From an uncultured bacterium (lineage in GTDB: Bacteria > Bacillota > Clostridia > Christensenellales > HGM11417): a stretch of DNA of 64,000 nucleotides. The notes beneath the pieces are model-generated. The model saw nothing but the letters and a program-made list of their open reading frames with translations. It was not told the origin of the DNA and searched no databases. The stretch covers positions 124,001-188,000 of the forward strand of contig CAJMQN010000002.1 of NCBI GenBank assembly GCA_905215695.1, in the 5' to 3' direction. This document shows positions 18,977 through 25,997 of this stretch, piece by piece. Position numbers and translations under genes: made by a program. Within the stretch, counting starts at the first letter, position 1. Every line of letters starts with the position of its first letter.

Positions 18977-20416
18977 TTATTTCTTCTTGGGGGGCTCGGG
19001 CTTTTCCGGAGGTTCCGGGGTTTTGCCCTTCTCCGTGCCGAGGTACTCGGGGAGTTTCATTCCCGCCATGTCGAACATCTCGTTCAAGGGCGGTATCGAC
19101 TTTAAGAGCGAGGACACGAAGTTGCTCGTCGCAGAGCCGCCCTCCTTGCCGTTCGCGCCGCCGTCCCAAACCGTAATCTTGTCGATCTTCAGGTTCTTGA
19201 TTGCCTCGACCTGCGTCTTGACGAGATTCTCGATCTTGTCCGAAATCATCATCTTGACCGCCGCGTCTGCGTTGCCGCCCGCCGCTTCCACGATGTTACG
19301 GAAACCTTCCGCCTGCTTGTTCAGCATCTCCTCGATACCGCGAGCCTCAGCCTCCATCTTCGCAAAGATAGCGTCCGCCTCGCCTCGCGCCGTGCGCCGA
19401 AGCATCTCCGCTTCCGCCTCCGCGGCAATCTCCTTCTGACGCTTGTCGATGTCCGCTTTGACGATAACGTCCGCCTCCAAGGTCGCCTTCTGTTTCTCCG
19501 CACGCGCCTGCTCTGCGAGCTGTTCCGCCGCGTAGGATTCCTCGAGCGCCTTTGCCGCGGCAATCTTTTCCGCCGCGGTCGCGCGGCGCATGGATTCCGC
19601 TTCGACTTCCCGCCTGTCCGCGTTTGACTGTGAAATCTTTGCGAGCGCTTCGTTTTCGCCCGCGACGGCGTTCTGGTTCGCGTCCGCGACGTTGATACGC
19701 TGGTCCTTCATGGCGTTCGCCTCGCCGATAGAGCCGTCCCTGTTCTTCTCCGCGACGGACTTCTTCGCGTCGTTGATTGCCTTTGCCGCCGCCTCTTTTC
19801 CGAGCGCGTCGATGTAACCCGATTCGTCGTTGATGTCCGTCACGTTGACGTTGATGAGACGAAGTCCGATCTTCTTGAGTTCGGTCTCCACGTTGTTGGA
19901 GACAGCCGCGAGGAATTTATCCCTGTCGGTGTTGATCTCCTCGATGTCCATGGTCGCGATGATGAGACGGAGCTGACCGAAAATGATGTCCTTGGCGAGC
20001 TCCTGCACTTCCGCGAGTTTCAGCCCGAGAAGGCGCTCCGCCGCGTTCTGCATAATCGCAGGTTCCGTCGAGATACCCACCGTAAACCGCGAGGGCACAT
20101 CGATACGGATATTCTGCCGGGACAGCGCGTTCTTTAAATCCACGCTGATCGAGAGCGGCGTCAAGTCCATGTACTGATACCCTTGAAAGAAGGGCCAAAC
20201 CATCTTCGCGCCGCCGTGAATGCAGATAGACGACTTTTTGGAGCCGTCCGCATTCCGCTTGTGAATGTGTCCGTAGATGACCATAATCTTGTCGGACGGG
20301 CACTTCTTGTACCGCGTCGCGACGATCATGACCATCGTGATGATGAGAATGACGGCAACTACGATGATAATCGCAATCACGCCGCCGGGTGCCATACCCG
20401 CAAGCAAATTTGTCAT
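18977..20416 (-). CDS. Flotillin-like SPFH-domain membrane scaffold protein
   Basis: A 479-residue protein. One N-terminal hydrophobic segment (about residues 12-33) is followed by an SPFH/Band-7 domain (about 35-200, including DVPSRFTVGISTEP and RLINVNVTDI). A long Ala/Glu/Lys-rich coiled-coil region (about 200-370, with repeated AEAEAEM and ARGEAD-type stretches) and a Pro-rich tail (PEPPEKPEPPKKK) complete it. This is the architecture of bacterial FloT/YuaG flotillins, which organise fluid membrane microdomains. The NfeD-family gene lies 36 nt upstream, the usual partner of flotillins (yuaF-floT), so the two form an operon. The family assignment is firm. Confidence 0.95.
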   Translation of the reverse strand: MTNLLAGMAPGGVIAIIIVVAVILIITMVMIVATRYKKCPSDKIMVIYGHIHKRNADGSKKSSICIHGGAKMVWPFFQGYQYMDLTPLSISVDLKNALSRQNIRIDVPSRFTVGISTEPAIMQNAAERLLGLKLAEVQELAKDIIFGQLRLIIATMDIEEINTDRDKFLAAVSNNVETELKKIGLRLINVNVTDINDESGYIDALGKEAAAKAINDAKKSVAEKNRDGSIGEANAMKDQRINVADANQNAVAGENEALAKISQSNADRREVEAESMRRATAAEKIAAAKALEESYAAEQLAEQARAEKQKATLEADVIVKADIDKRQKEIAAEAEAEMLRRTARGEADAIFAKMEAEARGIEEMLNKQAEGFRNIVEAAGGNADAAVKMMISDKIENLVKTQVEAIKNLKIDKITVWDGGANGKEGGSATSNFVSSLLKSIPPLNEMFDMAGMKLPEYLGTEKGKTPEPPEKPEPPKKK

Positions 20417-20452
20417 TTCTGTTTCCTTTCTCCTATTTCCCTAAAATTATCG

Positions 20453-21031
20453 TCAAATCTTCTTGACGATGATGGTCGTTTCGTCCATGACCCCCGCCAC
20501 CTCGACGGCGGCGTTGGTCGGAATCGGCGATTCCTCTTCGGTGATCGCATCGTACTCTACCAAGCGGTCCTCCATGGTCACGTTTACCTTGCCCCTTCCG
20601 TTGCCCTTGCCGGGAATCGGAATATAGACGGTGCCGCGCTTTCCGACCGCGTTTCCGATGTTAATGTTGCCGTCGCTCTCGATTTTTTCAAACCATTTAT
20701 AAACGAGCGCGATTAAGACAGCAACGATTGCGCCCGCAACAAAAGCGATGATGCCCGCAAGCCAGGTCGCAAGGCCGATTTCGGACATCAGCAGTCCGAC
20801 CCAGCCCCCGATGGACAGGAACGCCATGATTCCCCGAAGGGAAAACAGCTTTAAGTTGAAGAGCGTCGTGCCGTCGGTCTCCACGTCCGAATCCATATCC
20901 ACGTCCGCGTCGCTCGCACCCATTCCCACAAACAGCAAAATGAGCTGTATGATAAGGACGATGGTTGCGGGAATCGCGATCGAGATCATGATCTGTTCGA
21001 ACAGGATCATGCCGTTCCACCACTCTGCCAT
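20453..21031 (-). CDS. NfeD-family membrane protein, partner of flotillin
   Basis: A 192-residue protein. An N-terminal helix (IMISIAIPATIVLIIQLILLF) precedes an acidic loop (DADVDMDSD), then two or three further membrane helices. The C-terminal OB-fold-like domain (about residues 115-190) contains GKRGTVYIPIPGKG and ends in VDETTIIVKKI. This is the short NfeD1b/YuaF type without a serine protease domain. YuaF-type proteins co-occur with flotillins and affect membrane fluidity and microdomain behaviour. It is transcribed just before the flotillin gene from a good promoter at 21123-21151. Confidence 0.88.
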   Translation of the reverse strand: MAEWWNGMILFEQIMISIAIPATIVLIIQLILLFVGMGASDADVDMDSDVETDGTTLFNLKLFSLRGIMAFLSIGGWVGLLMSEIGLATWLAGIIAFVAGAIVAVLIALVYKWFEKIESDGNINIGNAVGKRGTVYIPIPGKGNGRGKVNVTMEDRLVEYDAITEEESPIPTNAAVEVAGVMDETTIIVKKI

Positions 21032-21122
21032 AATGTACCTCCCATTGAAACTTTGGAAACATGTTTCGCATTATTTATAAACGGGTACAGGCTTGCGCAA
21101 ACAGATTCCCGTCCGATACCAC

Positions 21123-21151
21123 ATTGTACCATATCCCCGAGGGTTTGTAAA
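21123..21151 (-). promoter_or_regulatory. Promoter of the NfeD-flotillin operon
   Basis: Minus-strand TTTACA (21146-21151), a 17-nt spacer and TACAAT (21123-21128), about 90 nt upstream of the NfeD start codon. Confidence 0.7.
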
Positions 21152-21209
21152 TACCTCGTACATATTTTATGCGCCGACCGCGCACACTATCCACTACGGA
21201 GGTATTTCC

Positions 21210-21362
21210 ATGAAAGATTATGAAAAACGATTCGTCAACAAGTACTCCCCCGCCATGGAGGACGATGAGGAAGAGGAACCCCTCTACTGTATGATCTCCC
21301 CCACCGACGAGGACGCAAGAGAGGGCAGGGACGACCACACCGTCTGCTCCAATCGCTCATAG
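21210..21362 (+). CDS. Small acidic protein of unknown function
   Basis: A 50-residue reading frame starting at an ATG preceded by a good GGAGG ribosome-binding site at proper spacing. The product is strongly acidic (MEDDEEEEPLY in the middle) with two cysteines and no membrane segment. I do not recognise it. The optimal Shine-Dalgarno sequence and the lack of any better use of this strand support a real short gene. It sits between the NfeD promoter and a small membrane protein gene. Confidence 0.55.
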   Translation: MKDYEKRFVNKYSPAMEDDEEEEPLYCMISPTDEDAREGRDDHTVCSNRS

Positions 21363-21395
21363 TACGTTTATTTTTGCTTTTTTTTGCCTGAACGG

Positions 21396-21423
21396 TTGAT
21401 TTTTTCCAAAACGATGCTATAAT
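21396..21423 (+). promoter_or_regulatory. Promoter of the 73-residue membrane protein gene
   Basis: TTGATT (21396-21401), a 16-nt spacer and a perfect TATAAT (21418-21423), 32 nt before the start codon. Confidence 0.75.
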
Positions 21424-21455
21424 AGTAATAACGAATTTTTAGGGAGGCATCGGCT

Positions 21456-21677
21456 ATGGCAAAGAAAGGCGATTACTTCGGTCTGAGCTATCTCGTCAGC
21501 GTAATTCTCGCAATTATTCCGATTACTTCGGCAGTTTGCGGTATCGTTACGAGATTCTCGGAAGGTAAAATTCTCGCCGGAATTCTCCGCATTATCCTTG
21601 GCTGGAATATCATCTGGATTGCAGATTTGGTCCTCATGATTGTCAGCAAACATATCCTGCGGATTATTCCCCTCTAA
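21456..21677 (+). CDS. Small two-helix membrane protein, unknown
   Basis: A 73-residue protein with two hydrophobic helices (LSYLVSVILAIIPITSAVCG and a second around residues 45-66). Only a short basic/acidic loop separates them. It is monocistronic: it has its own consensus promoter, a strong AGGGAGG ribosome-binding site and an intrinsic terminator right after the stop. Size and topology recall small immunity or holin-like proteins, but no family motif is visible and no function is assigned. Confidence 0.75.
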   Translation: MAKKGDYFGLSYLVSVILAIIPITSAVCGIVTRFSEGKILAGILRIILGWNIIWIADLVLMIVSKHILRIIPL

Positions 21678-21685
21678 AGAAAAAT

Positions 21686-21712
21686 CGGCTTTCTTTCGAA
21701 AGCCGTTTTTTT
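21686..21712. terminator. Terminator between the small membrane protein and phosphodiesterase genes
   Basis: CGGCTTTC, a TTTC loop and GAAAGCCG, followed by TTTTTTT on the plus strand. A shorter A-rich stretch before it may serve the convergent minus-strand gene. Confidence 0.85.
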
Positions 21713-22220
21713 ATAGCGTTTTCAAAAAAAGTTTCCCGTTGTCCGCGAGCGCGTAGCCGCGGGACGTTCCGCCTTTGGGCAGGGAGACCGAACCCGGATT
21801 TAAGAGCGTTATCCCCTCCCGTTCGCCCAGAAAGGATACATGCGTATGCCCTTGGCAAAACACGCTGTTTTCGGGCAGAGGCGGGAGCGCGTCGAAACTC
21901 TCTGCGTCGCCGTGGCAGAAATAGAAGTGCCGACCGTCCGCAAAAATTCGCGCGTTTTTCACGACGGGAAACTGCGAAACCATGAGGTCAACGTCGCTGT
22001 CGCAGTTGCCGCGCAGGACGAGCAACCGCTCCCGACGCGCGTTTAGAAGTTCCGCAACTTCAAGGGAGGCATAACCCTCCGGAAGCGGGTTGCGCACGCC
22101 GTGATAGTAGAGGTCGCCGAGGAGCACCAAAAGCTCCGCTTGCTCCCGGTCGAAGGCGGCGAGCAATTCTCTTGTAAACTTTGCCGAACCGTGCAGGTCG
22201 GACGCAATCAGAAATTTCAT
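21711..22220 (-). CDS. YfcE/MJ0936-type metallophosphoesterase
   Basis: A 169-residue calcineurin-like phosphoesterase. The metal-binding signatures are all present in order: ASDLHG at residues 6-11, LLGDLYYHG near 34-42, RGNCDSDVD near 76-84, FCHGD near 110-114 and QGHTHV near 131-136. The YfcE group hydrolyses phosphodiesters in vitro; physiological substrates are mostly unsettled. I take the ATG at 22220 as the start, since it opens the conserved MKFLIASD strand and longer in-frame extensions run through the upstream terminator. A TATAAT lies only 6 nt before the ATG, so the mRNA seems leaderless. Confidence 0.9.
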   Translation of the reverse strand: MKFLIASDLHGSAKFTRELLAAFDREQAELLVLLGDLYYHGVRNPLPEGYASLEVAELLNARRERLLVLRGNCDSDVDLMVSQFPVVKNARIFADGRHFYFCHGDAESFDALPPLPENSVFCQGHTHVSFLGEREGITLLNPGSVSLPKGGTSRGYALADNGKLFLKTL

Positions 22221-22226
22221 GTTTTT

Positions 22227-22255
22227 ATTATACCCCAATCGCCGCTTTTTGGCAA
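22227..22255 (-). promoter_or_regulatory. Promoter placing the start site on the phosphodiesterase ATG
   Basis: Minus-strand TTGCCA (22250-22255), a 17-nt spacer and TATAAT (22227-22232). Initiation about 7 nt downstream of the -10 would fall on or within a base of the ATG at 22220, and no Shine-Dalgarno sequence fits between them. Confidence 0.7.
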
Positions 22256-22286
22256 ATAAAAGACCGGTTTCCGAAGAAACCGGTCT
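22254..22286 (-). terminator. Terminator of the fucose operon
   Basis: An 11-bp perfect stem (AGACCGGTTTC / GAAACCGGTCT) with a 4-nt loop lies 5 nt after the fucI stop. On the minus strand TTTATTT follows. The U-tract overlaps the -35 box of the next gene's promoter. Confidence 0.85.
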
Positions 22287-22290
22287 TTTT

Positions 22291-24063
22291 TTACTTGTAC
22301 AGCGGACCGTAGGCGGCGCAGGCGCGGTAGTCCGCTCCCTCCGCGTCCTTCGTACCGAATGCGCAGAAGGCGTGCGGACGATAGATGTCTTTGTCCGCCA
22401 CATTGTGCAAAGAGACCGGAATCCGGAACATGCTCGCGAGAGTCAAAAGGTCTTTGCCCACGTGACCGTACACGAACGCGCCGTGGTTCGCGCCCCAGTT
22501 CGCCATGACATTATATACGCTCGAGAACGCGTTGGTCTCGTTCAGACGCGGGACGAACCAAGTCGAGGGCCAAGTACGGTCGGTGCGGTCCAAAAGAGTC
22601 TTGTTTACCTTTTCGGGGAGATCGACCGTCCACCCCTCCGCAACCTGCATGGTGTAGCCGATTCCGTCAACCATGTTCACGCGAATGAGCGTGACGGGCA
22701 TTTCGCCCTCCGTCGAGAAGGTGCTCGAGAATCCGCCGCCCCGGAAGTATCCGCGGTTCGCCGGCGAAAATTCGGTCGCCTTGAGCATAGCGGAGATGTC
22801 CTTATCCGTGACTTCCCACCATTTTTTCATGACCGAATTGCCCTTTTCGTCCTTGCTCGCGCCCGTGCCGTCCAACGCCGCCGCGCCCGAGTTGATCAGG
22901 TGCATAAATCCGTCTTTTGCCTTGCCGTCCGCCTTCCAGCCCGTCACGCGCTCGACTGCCTTCGGACTCCAATAGGTGCGCACGTCCGCAAACACGCTTG
23001 CGCGCCCCGTCAAAAGCGTCGCGAACAGCATCGCAAGCCCGTTGCAGTTGTCGCTCTCCGTCGCCAAAATGATGGGCTGTTTCTTGCCGTTCCAGTCGAA
23101 GGTGCTATTTAAAATCGCCTCGGTGTAGTCGCCGTTCGGCTTATAGTCCGTCCACATGCGCTGTCCTTGGAAGCCCGCAAAGATTGCGTTTCTGCCGAGT
23201 GCCTCCTCGTGCCGCCCGATGTCGTTCAGCTTGTCGTTGCCGAGCATGATGTCTTTGATGATGAGGGTCATCTTTGCGACAAATTCCCACTGCGCGTCCA
23301 ATTCCTCGCGGGTAAAGTCCTTCTGCTCCCAGATGCCGCCGTTGTGGTCTTTGCCTTCCTTGCAGTTCTTTTTGATCCAGGCGAGTTCCTTTTCGTACTC
23401 CGCCTTGTCGTAGATTTCGAGGTCTATCCGGCGCAGAATTTCGGTCATGTCCACCCATTCGGCACGGATTCCGAAGTACTTTTGCATGAGGTTCGCGTCG
23501 AGGAAGGAGCCGCCGATGCCCATCGCCACCGAGCCGATTGAGACATACGCTTTGTTGCGCATCTGCCCCACAGCGAGCGCGCACCGCGCAAAGCGCAAAA
23601 TCTTTTCCTCCACATCCGGCGTGATGCCCGAATCCCCGACGTCCTGCACGTCCTCGCCGTAGATCGCAAACGCCGGAAGCCCTCTCTGCGCGTGCGCCGC
23701 CATGCACGCCGCGAGATACACCGCGCCCGGGCGCTCCGTGCCGTTAAAGCCCCATACCGCTTTCGTGGTGAGAGGATTTAAGTCCATTGTCTCCGAGCCG
23801 TAGCACCAGCAGGGCGTCACGGACAGCGTCGCCGTCACGTTCTGCGTCGCGAAATACTGCTCGCACTCGTACGCTTCCTTTCCTCCGCCTATGGTGCAGG
23901 GGGATACCACGACCTCTGCGGGCGTGCCGTCCGCGTAAAATACGTTCTCTTCAATGAGCTTCTTGGCGTCCGCCGCCATCTTCATGGTCTGCGCCTCGAG
24001 CCCCTCGCGGATTCCGCCCCAACGACCGTCAATGCACGGTCTGATTCCGATTCTCGGTTTCAT
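22291..24063 (-). CDS. fucI: L-fucose isomerase
   Basis: A 590-residue ketol isomerase converting L-fucose to L-fuculose (family members also act on D-arabinose). The start at 24063 has AAGGAG upstream and begins with the family's MKPRIGIRPCIDGRWGG. The manganese/catalytic residues are recognisable: Glu and Asp in ILATESDNCNG, with a further Asp in VFADVRT, and His in AFVYGHVGKD. The length matches the family (about 590). It overlaps the end of fucU by four bases (ATGA), so the two are translationally coupled. Regulation is probably by the divergent AraC-type protein. No fuculokinase or aldolase lies nearby, so the rest of the pathway is elsewhere. Confidence 0.97.
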   Translation of the reverse strand: MKPRIGIRPCIDGRWGGIREGLEAQTMKMAADAKKLIEENVFYADGTPAEVVVSPCTIGGGKEAYECEQYFATQNVTATLSVTPCWCYGSETMDLNPLTTKAVWGFNGTERPGAVYLAACMAAHAQRGLPAFAIYGEDVQDVGDSGITPDVEEKILRFARCALAVGQMRNKAYVSIGSVAMGIGGSFLDANLMQKYFGIRAEWVDMTEILRRIDLEIYDKAEYEKELAWIKKNCKEGKDHNGGIWEQKDFTREELDAQWEFVAKMTLIIKDIMLGNDKLNDIGRHEEALGRNAIFAGFQGQRMWTDYKPNGDYTEAILNSTFDWNGKKQPIILATESDNCNGLAMLFATLLTGRASVFADVRTYWSPKAVERVTGWKADGKAKDGFMHLINSGAAALDGTGASKDEKGNSVMKKWWEVTDKDISAMLKATEFSPANRGYFRGGGFSSTFSTEGEMPVTLIRVNMVDGIGYTMQVAEGWTVDLPEKVNKTLLDRTDRTWPSTWFVPRLNETNAFSSVYNVMANWGANHGAFVYGHVGKDLLTLASMFRIPVSLHNVADKDIYRPHAFCAFGTKDAEGADYRACAAYGPLYK

Positions 24064-24482
24064 ACGATTACTCCTTTCTTTAAAATAATATTTGCATAGA
24101 GCGCGCCTTCCCCGGTCGCCACGACCGCGTATGCGCTCTTCGCCCTCTCGTAAAATGCGAAACGCTCCTCCTGCCCGAGCCGGAAGTTCGGATCCGCGGA
24201 GGCGATTCGCTTGTAGTCCTCCCAAATGACGGGTTTCACGTTATCCCCCGGCACCACCTGCATGAGAATAAAATTTTCCTTGGAGTAGCTATCCAACGGA
24301 AACAGCTCTAAAATCGCGGAGAGCAGTTCGCAGACTGCGTGACCGTCCGCCCGCACCACGCGCTTTCCGTAATTCTCGCTCGGAAAATTGCCGTCCGCCA
24401 GCACCAATTCGTCCCCGTGCCCCATCTCGCTTAAGATCTTCAGAAGCTCGGGAGATATGATCTTGGGTATCCCTTTGAGCAT
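24060..24482 (-). CDS. fucU: L-fucose mutarotase (RbsD/FucU family)
   Basis: A 140-residue protein with the hallmark GHGDELVLADGNFP motif at residues 21-34, containing the catalytic His of RbsD/FucU mutarotases. The conserved C-terminal segment (AYAVVATGEGALYANIILKKG) is also present. It interconverts alpha and beta anomers of L-fucose, supplying the form used by the isomerase. It is first in the fucU-fucI operon, with an AAGGAGG ribosome-binding site and a promoter at 24509-24537. Confidence 0.95.
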   Translation of the reverse strand: MLKGIPKIISPELLKILSEMGHGDELVLADGNFPSENYGKRVVRADGHAVCELLSAILELFPLDSYSKENFILMQVVPGDNVKPVIWEDYKRIASADPNFRLGQEERFAFYERAKSAYAVVATGEGALYANIILKKGVIV

Positions 24483-24508
24483 ATGCCTTTCCTCCTTTTT
24501 CCAATGCT

Positions 24509-24537
24509 ATCATACCGCCTTTTGAATTGGATTACAA
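24509..24537 (-). promoter_or_regulatory. Promoter of the fucU-fucI operon
   Basis: Minus-strand TTGTAA (24532-24537), a 17-nt spacer and TATGAT (24509-24514), 26 nt before the fucU start codon. Confidence 0.7.
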
Positions 24538-24546
24538 TACAATTTT

Positions 24547-24566
24547 TTGTACATTATTTTGTGCAA
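24547..24566. promoter_or_regulatory. Palindromic operator candidate between fucU and the AraC-type gene
   Basis: Inverted repeat TTGTACA-N6-TGTGCAA (6 of 7 positions symmetric). It is 9 bp upstream of the fucU -35 box and 15 bp upstream of the regulator's -35 box. This is where an AraC-family activator would be expected to bind. Confidence 0.55.
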
Positions 24567-24581
24567 GATTCTGCAATTTAC

Positions 24582-24610
24582 TTGCGGTGGACAAAAATCT
24601 GTGCTACACT
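24582..24610 (+). promoter_or_regulatory. Promoter of the AraC-family regulator gene
   Basis: TTGCGG (24582-24587), a 17-nt spacer and TACACT (24605-24610), about 28 nt before the chosen TTG start. Confidence 0.5.
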
Positions 24611-24638
24611 GAAGAAAAAGGGAGGGAGGCAGACCGTT

Positions 24639-25490
24639 TTGAGAGAAAAACACCGCATGGATACCGAGGAACTCCGGCACTTCACCTTTTCCAAAAAATT
24701 CGCAAGGTCTTTAAAACCGAAATTCGTGTACAGCGGCGTGCTCAAAAAACAGCCGGGTTGGGAGGCGGCGGAACACCGGCACGGGGCTTGCGAAATACTC
24801 TATATCCGTTCGGGTTCGGGGCGGGTGCGCGCGGCGGGGACGGAATTTGCCGTCCGGAGCGGCGACCTCGTTGTCTATGACCCCGGGGTCGTCCACAGCG
24901 AATACTCCGCGCCCGACGACCCCATCGAAACCCTGTTCGTTGCCGCTGCGGGCATTCGGCTGCACGGACTCGAACCCGGGAGACTGCTCTCACCGGGCGC
25001 GTCCCCCGTGATTCCCGCGGGAGAATACCGGGAATTCTTCGGTGAACTCTTTTCCCGTCTTGTCGAGGAGACCGAAAAAAAATCCCTCTTTTTTAAGGAG
25101 ATTGCGGAAAACCTGCTATCCTCTATCATTCATCTTCTGCTTCGCATTTCCGTGCAGAATACGGACTTTGAGGAAATCAACGACGTCTATTATCGGGTAA
25201 AAAACTTTCTTGACGAAAATTTCGCCGAAAAATTGACCCTCGACGGACTATGCGAGACTTTTTTTGTCTCAAAATCCTACCTCTCGCACATCTTTAAGGA
25301 GCTGAACGGGGATTCCCCCATGCACTACCTCGCCGCCGTCCGGCTGAAAGCGGCGAAACATCTTTTGCGGGAGACGGAACTCCCGGTTCGGGAGATCGCG
25401 GAACGCGCGGGCTATCCCGACGCATGTTACTTCTGTCGGGTCTTTCGACAGACAGAAGGGTGCACGCCCGGGGAATTCCGCAAGCAATAG
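24639..25490 (+). CDS. AraC-family transcriptional regulator, likely of fucose genes
   Basis: About 283 residues. An N-terminal cupin sensor domain (EHRHGACEILYIRSGSG and VYDPGVVHSEYS) precedes a C-terminal pair of helix-turn-helix motifs (LTLDGLCETFFVSKSYLSHI and LPVREIAERAGYPDACYFCR). These match the AraC/XylS signature. I prefer the TTG at 24639, which has GGGAGG 9 nt upstream, over the ATG at 24657 (no Shine-Dalgarno) and over a much longer extension into the promoter. It is divergent from fucU-fucI, so sensing L-fucose or a metabolite is the natural inference. Confidence 0.88.
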   Translation: MREKHRMDTEELRHFTFSKKFARSLKPKFVYSGVLKKQPGWEAAEHRHGACEILYIRSGSGRVRAAGTEFAVRSGDLVVYDPGVVHSEYSAPDDPIETLFVAAAGIRLHGLEPGRLLSPGASPVIPAGEYREFFGELFSRLVEETEKKSLFFKEIAENLLSSIIHLLLRISVQNTDFEEINDVYYRVKNFLDENFAEKLTLDGLCETFFVSKSYLSHIFKELNGDSPMHYLAAVRLKAAKHLLRETELPVREIAERAGYPDACYFCRVFRQTEGCTPGEFRKQ

Positions 25491-25542
25491 GAAAGAGATT
25501 CCAAAATCATACCGTTCGCGCAGAAAAAGAAAAAATACGGTG

Positions 25543-25570
25543 TTTCAGCCCGCGTCAAAAGGTTTATAAT
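25543..25570 (+). promoter_or_regulatory. Probable rubredoxin promoter
   Basis: A perfect TATAAT (25565-25570) with a weak -35 (TTTCAG, 25543-25548) at 16-nt spacing, 31 nt before the rubredoxin start. The -10 box is convincing, the -35 only moderate. Confidence 0.55.
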
Positions 25571-25601
25571 CAATTTAGTAAAAACAGGAGGTAACGGCTC
25601 T

Positions 25602-25757
25602 ATGAAATACGTTTGCGAAGTCTGCGGCTATGTTTACGACGAGGCCGCGGGAGACCCCGACAATGGGATTGCGCCCGGCACCAAGTGGGAAAATCTCCCC
25701 GAGGATTGGGTTTGCCCGCTCTGCGGCGTCGGAAAAGATCAGTTCAGCCAAGAATAA
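25602..25757 (+). CDS. Rubredoxin
   Basis: A 51-residue protein beginning MKYVCEVCGYVYDEAAGDPD, with the four iron-binding cysteines as C5-x2-C8 and C38-x2-C41 (VCPLCG). It also has the usual PGTKWENLPEDW core. Rubredoxins are cytoplasmic one-electron carriers of anaerobes, often feeding oxygen- or peroxide-detoxifying reductases. It is monocistronic, with AGGAGG before the ATG and an intrinsic terminator directly after the stop. Confidence 0.97.
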   Translation: MKYVCEVCGYVYDEAAGDPDNGIAPGTKWENLPEDWVCPLCGVGKDQFSQE

Positions 25758-25760
25758 CAA

Positions 25761-25787
25761 AACGCTCCCTAAACGGGAGCGTTTTTC
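25761..25787 (+). terminator. Rubredoxin terminator
   Basis: AACGCTCCC and GGGAGCGTT (9 bp, 5-nt loop), followed by TTTCTTATTTC. Confidence 0.85.
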
Positions 25788-25837
25788 TTATTTCAATGCG
25801 AAATATTTTTTACAACGTACTACATTTCGTATAAAAA

Positions 25838-25868
25838 AACTGAAACGGAGGATTACTCCGTTTCAGTT
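25838..25868 (-). terminator. Terminator after tRNA-Ala (end of the rpoB-tuf gene string)
   Basis: A perfect 13-bp stem (AACTGAAACGGAG / CTCCGTTTCAGTT), loop GATTA, with T-runs on both strands. On the minus strand it lies 3 nt after the tRNA CCA end. Confidence 0.9.
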
Positions 25869-25871
25869 TTT

Positions 25872-25947
25872 TGGTGGAGATAGTCGGCCTCGAACCGGCG
25901 ACCTCATGAATGCCATTCATGCGCTCTACCAACTGAGCTATACCCCC
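25872..25947 (-). tRNA. tRNA-Ala (anticodon GGC)
   Basis: A 76-nt cloverleaf on the minus strand: acceptor GGGGGTA pairs with TATCTCC (two G-U pairs), discriminator A, and an encoded CCA end. The D arm is GCTCAGTTGGTAGAGC and the T arm contains GGTTCGAGGC. The anticodon stem is CATGA/TCATG with loop ATGGCAT, giving anticodon GGC for the alanine codon GCC (and GCU by wobble). It lies 50 nt downstream of tuf in the same direction. A CG-rich hairpin at about 25951-25971 separates them, so co-transcription with tuf and processing is likely. Confidence 0.96.
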
Positions 25948-25997
25948 ATGACGCTCCGGTTTCCCGGAGCGCAGACGCTTTGCGTCAAATTTTAAAT

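Noticed and set aside
24064..24225. N-terminal extension of fucI upstream of 24063
   Set aside because: It lies out of frame inside fucU and has low-complexity Arg/Gly composition; the conserved protein begins at MKPRIGIRPC with its own RBS.
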